From: Synchiropus splendidus
Taxonomy: Eukaryota; Chordata; Actinopteri; Syngnathiformes; Callionymidae
Assembly: GCF_027744825.2 (NCBI RefSeq)
Contig: NC_071347.1
Coordinates: 19,602,001-19,666,000 of the forward strand
Length of the DNA: 64,000 nt
Reading direction: 5' to 3'
Notes under the pieces: generated by a model
What the model saw: only the letters and a program-made list of their open reading frames with translations
Databases searched by the model: none
Told to the model about the DNA's origin: nothing
Part shown: positions 60,080 through 64,000 of the stretch, in pieces
Layout: each line of letters starts with the position of its first letter
Numbering within the stretch: the first letter of the stretch is position 1
Position numbers and translations under genes: made by a program

Positions 60080-63000
60080 ATGTATCACCAACCTGTGCTG
60101 AAAAACAGAAGAACACTTCTCGAAAGAGCAGAAAAGTTCACGTCTGACGTTTATTTCACGGACTGCAACCTCAGAGGACGGTAAGACTTGCTTTTAGAAT
60201 TATTCCGAGTCCAAATGAGACGAGTCCAAAGTCCCTGTCAGCCGGGTTGTGTCAGCACCGCCAGACCCCGTTGATAAGTAGCGTGTTTTAATTCATAGCG
60301 TCTGATACGTGAAATGTTGCTCATTTGTTTCACACATAAAAGCGTTTGTTGGCAGCGTAAACAGTAGTTGAACAATTCGGGTCTAGTTTGCATGTCTCAA
60401 TTTCTCAATATTCTTGGGTTCTTAGGTAGTAGCGAACGTAATGACACAGTAAGAAACACTAGCGCCCAAACTCCATGTAGTTTCCATGACATGGAGCTTA
60501 TTCATATTCGCCAGGACCGAGACGCTCCTGCCTGCCTTAGTTTAACGAAGCCATGACTCACTAAGGTGTGGCATAGCCAAACCTTATATGGCGTACTGCA
60601 CTTCCCTCGGGTTTGTATTTCAACGCTTACGAATATTATAGGTCATAATAAACTGTTGGAAGCTTCTTTTCCCCCCTCAACGATTCCAGCCCTCATAAAT
60701 AACATTAACAGTAATGAAAATAATACAAGCAATGAAATCTGTACACTGTAGAATCCAACCTTTGCATATTGGAAAATATTTTTGAATACATTGTCAGGAA
60801 TTAAACAGGAACATTTCTTAGGTGGATATGTGTGTAAACTGCATTACATTTTATAAACATTATATATACTGAACTAAGCTTTGGAGACCAATACTAATAG
60901 ATTTGAGGAATCAGATATTAGTTTTGGGTGATGTCACTGTATTCTATTGCTCTGTTAAGTCTCCTTGGTTTTCCCTCAGACTCTATGGAGATTGCTGTCC
61001 TCTGGAGTCCCTGTCCTACTTCCTATCAGCCAAACGGATCAGTTTTTCTGAAGCTTCCTCGCAGAAGTATGAACCCTATCAAGTGGGAGAGTCCTTTGGA
61101 CCAACGTGAGCGATGACCTTCTCTTGGGTTAATGATTGTCTGATTGAAGCCAAATCTTTTATCTGTGTTCACTGATGCTTGTAAAATAACGCTCATCCTT
61201 CTCCAGGTGGTGGACTTGTTGGTTTAAAGTATCGATGAACATCCCGGCTACCTGGCGAGGGCAGGAAGTTCACCTTCTGTGGGAAAGTGACGGGGAGGCG
61301 ATGGTTTGGCGGGAGGGTGAGCCCGTGCAGGTGAGTCCACAGCTGATCCACGTGTGAAATAGTGCCACCTGGTGAAGACTGACGTGTACTGCCGTCAGGG
61401 TCTGACCAAAGAGGGAGAGAAGACCAGCTACATACTGACGACGTGCCTGAAAGACGATGAGCCTCACAGGTATGGGAGTTTTTAATTATCGAATCACGAG
61501 ATTGAGGAGAGATTTTCAGCTTCTTGGTGTCTGTCAGTGTCGACGTTTTCATCGAGCTGGCCTGTAACGGGCTCTTTGGAGCCGGAAATGGATCCATGAT
61601 CGCTGCCCCGGACCCGAACAGGAAGTTCTCCGTGCAGAAGGCGCAGCTGGTTGTTTTCAGACGGGACGTTCGCGAGCTGCTGACGGACTTCGAGCTGCTG
61701 ATCGATGCTGTGAAGGTGACTCAAACAGGCGCTGTCCTGACGTGGACGAAGGTGAGACTGGGCTTCTCTCGTAGGAACTTGGCGAGGGAGAGCAGCGGAG
61801 CTACCAGGCGCTTTTCACCGTCAATGAGATGGTGAATCTGTGTGACCCCGATGACCCCAGCTCCTTCCCGAAAGCTCGCAGCCTGGCTCAGAGCTTCTTT
61901 GGTCAAAGGAACGGACAGAGCCAGCACACGGTCCACGCCATCGGCCACTGCCATATCGACTCAGGTCTCGCTGCATGTATTTCTAATCTAATGATTATGA
62001 CCCATTTGTGACACCATGGCAGTTTAAAATGTTCCTCGCTTTGTCCACTAGGTGTCGCCATGCACCTAGACTTTTCAAGTCTAAGTTGTTCTTTTGTTGC
62101 ACTGTTCACCTGATCAACAGTTTAATAGTCTTGTGCCTTCCTTGCATCATGGGAGTATTTCCTCCATGTTCCACAGGGAATGATTCAGATGTTTCATAGT
62201 CATGAGTCGGCCTACTGTATATCTAGCCTCATGTCTCACTTGGGGTCAGAACTCTTGACAGGAAGTGACCTCATAAGACCAACTGTCGAGGGACCGTTTT
62301 AGTTATCATCCATCAACGATGCCGAGTCACCTCAGCTGTGCACCACTGCGCCATCTGGTGGACAGTGTCACCATGTTGTGCGGCTGATGTTTCCAGTCCA
62401 GGTCAGGTGACCATGTGTCTGTGTCTTCAGCTTGGCTCTGGCCCTACGAAGAGACGATTCGCAAATGTGGCCGCAGCTGGGTGACAGTGGTTCGGCTCAT
62501 GGAGAAGAACCCTGATTTCGTCTTCGCTTGTTCTCAGGTGAGTTCTAAGTCCTGTCACATGGCCTTTCATGCAACCGGTTCATCCATTCATCAGGCCCAG
62601 CAGCTCCAGTGGGTGAAGATCTGGTACCCTGGACTCTACTTGCAGATTCAGCACTTTGCCAAAAAAGGCCAGTTCGTACCAGTCGGGGGCACGTGGGTGG
62701 AGATGGTGAGCTTCATATCCGCCTCTCTTCAGCCCATGATGTTCTCCATTGAGCCACGCTGGTGGTCTTTGTGTTGCAGGACGGCAATCTACCCTCTGGT
62801 GAGTCCATGGTCCGGCAGTTCCTGATGGGTCAGCACTTCTTCAACCGAGAGTTTGGGATGTTTTGTAAAGAGGTAATGACTTGTGCACCGGCTGTTGCTG
62901 CAGGAAACTGAAACTGGTGTCTCGATTATCTGTGCGGTGCCTGGGACTAAACTATGTTCAGGCAACTCGAGGTCCAGACCCTTCTCTGTCTGAAACATCT

Positions 63001-63982
63001 GGGGTCTGAGAGACATTATTTCTCCTGTGTCTGCCCCGTGGCGTCCACCTAGGGAGGCATGTAGAACTCAGCCTGAGCTGCCCTCTCTCAGTGTTGAGGT
63101 GCTGTGCTCTACTTTGAGTCTCTTCTGGATGACTGAGCTTTTAACTTAAAGGAACAGTCCACACTAACTGTGGAGCAAATGTGTTCCTTGTTTGTCAGAT
63201 TTTTGGGTCATGGTCACAGGCAAAGTCTTCGTCTTTAGGCTCAGCTCCTTTTACACGAAACATTTTTTTGCCATCATTTCCATCACTCTTGAACAAAACT
63301 CCAGTTTCAGGTTCTCTACTCTTTTACTCTATGACATTAAACCGAAACTTGATTAAATAATCTTTTTTTAATTTTCATTTTACAGCTTCACAGATTTCTA
63401 CTATATCCTTGTGCATTTATATGAGTACAAATGCGTAAAGCTTTTCTCTTCTTTTATCTCCTAACATTGAAAAAAATAATAAATAATATATTTAAAAAAA
63501 CAGTAAGTAAATAAATAAATAATAATAAATAAATGAGTAATTCCTACTTAGTGTCTTAGGCATGTGGGTACTTTGTTTTCCTTTTAACATGTTGCATATA
63601 AGGCAAGCTTTATATTCTTCACATGTGAAGTATTTCAGTGCTCAAAAACCCCATTAAAGCCTGGGGACACTGCACACATGTGGTTGAAGTGTCGACCTCC
63701 TTTCCAGTTCTGGCTCCCGGACACCTTCGGCTACTCGGCCCAGCTCCCTCAGATCATGCGCGGCTGTGGAATCTCCAACTTCCTCACACAGAAGCTGAGT
63801 TGGAACCTGGTCAACACCTTTCCAGTGAGCCTCGACTCAATCGCTCAATAATGCTGGATTCTAACGTCAACTTATTTCTCTGAAAGCACAACACGTTTTT
63901 CTGGGAAGGCCTCGACGGCTCCAAGGTCCTGACTCACTTTCCGCCTGGGAATTCCTATGAGATGAAAGGCAAAGTTGAAGAC
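60080..63982 (+). CDS. man2c1: Cytosolic alpha-mannosidase 2C1 (5' part; gene runs off the window)
   Basis: Glycoside hydrolase family 38 enzyme that trims free high-mannose oligosaccharides in the cytosol, before they enter lysosomes. Eleven exons in phase: 60080-60180, 60980-61105, 61207-61330, 61399-61469, 61538-61715, 61775-61964, 62431-62537, 62595-62705, 62780-62872, 63708-63824 and 63887-63982, encoding 438 residues, less than half of the ~1040-residue family protein. The N-terminus ([22 protein letters not shown]) matches mammalian MAN2C1, which fixes the start. Conserved blocks are [27 protein letters not shown], the zinc-site motif [19 protein letters not shown] (split across exons 6 and 7), [19 protein letters not shown], the nucleophile segment [17 protein letters not shown] and QKLSWNLVN. 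Human has Thr where HCHIDS has Ser. No signal peptide is seen, in keeping with a cytosolic enzyme. The last exon ends in a GTGAGT donor, so the gene continues. Confidence 0.96.
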
Positions 63983-64000
63983 GTGAGTTCTGAGGCGAGT

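Noticed and set aside
1..64000. tRNA, rRNA, CRISPR, prophage or bacterial operon features
   Set aside because: No cloverleaf with A and B boxes, rRNA motif, spaced direct-repeat array or prokaryotic gene packing was seen. The window is vertebrate nuclear DNA.

Overview
This window is vertebrate nuclear DNA, most likely from a percomorph teleost. Genes are split by GT-AG introns, the coding exons match vertebrate families, introns are mostly short, and the interspersed repeats are of fish type (hAT elements, a LINE with a GGATGGAT tail, CA/TA microsatellites). There is no operon structure, CRISPR array, IS element or prophage. All gene models below were made by reading exons and splice sites by eye, with phase checked across every junction. 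No alignment or transcript was available.

Layout. 1-21976 is a gene-poor stretch with repeats and no coding exon I can support. FBXL22 (minus, 2 exons, 21977-28465) has a 5.8-kb intron full of modular repeats and a striking ~110-bp-arm inverted repeat. After a repeat-bearing spacer comes USP3 (minus, 15 coding exons, 31768-38155), complete from the zinc-finger start to the catalytic His/Asp box. Next is a small two-Kunitz-domain type I membrane protein of SPINT2/HAI-2 type (minus, 6 exons, 39704-41976). A divergent intergenic region with an A/C-rich tract and a hAT copy leads to a CA12-like carbonic anhydrase (plus, 45135-58474). The alpha-mannosidase MAN2C1 (plus, from 60080) starts 1.6 kb further on and runs off the right edge after 11 exons.

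Context. From memory of the human map, CA12, USP3 and FBXL22 are neighbours on 15q22 with CA12 opposite in strand to the other two. The same order and relative strands are seen here. MAN2C1 lies further away on human 15q, and the Kunitz gene between CA12 and USP3 is not part of the human cluster as I know it. The genes do not form one pathway: an SCF substrate receptor of striated muscle, a histone deubiquitinase, a protease inhibitor, a membrane carbonic anhydrase and a cytosolic glycan hydrolase.

Main novelty candidate. The CA12-like gene seems to have two alternative 3' ends. One joins the catalytic domain to a transmembrane segment and a short tail ending in -STV. The other joins it to a single terminal exon (55021-55622) that is open for 200 codons, has its own AATAAA, lacks a membrane segment, and encodes a domain I do not recognise. 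Other points of interest are a Kunitz domain that has lost both cysteines of the reactive-loop disulfide, a long acidic C-terminal extension on USP3, and the near-perfect inverted repeat in the FBXL22 intron.
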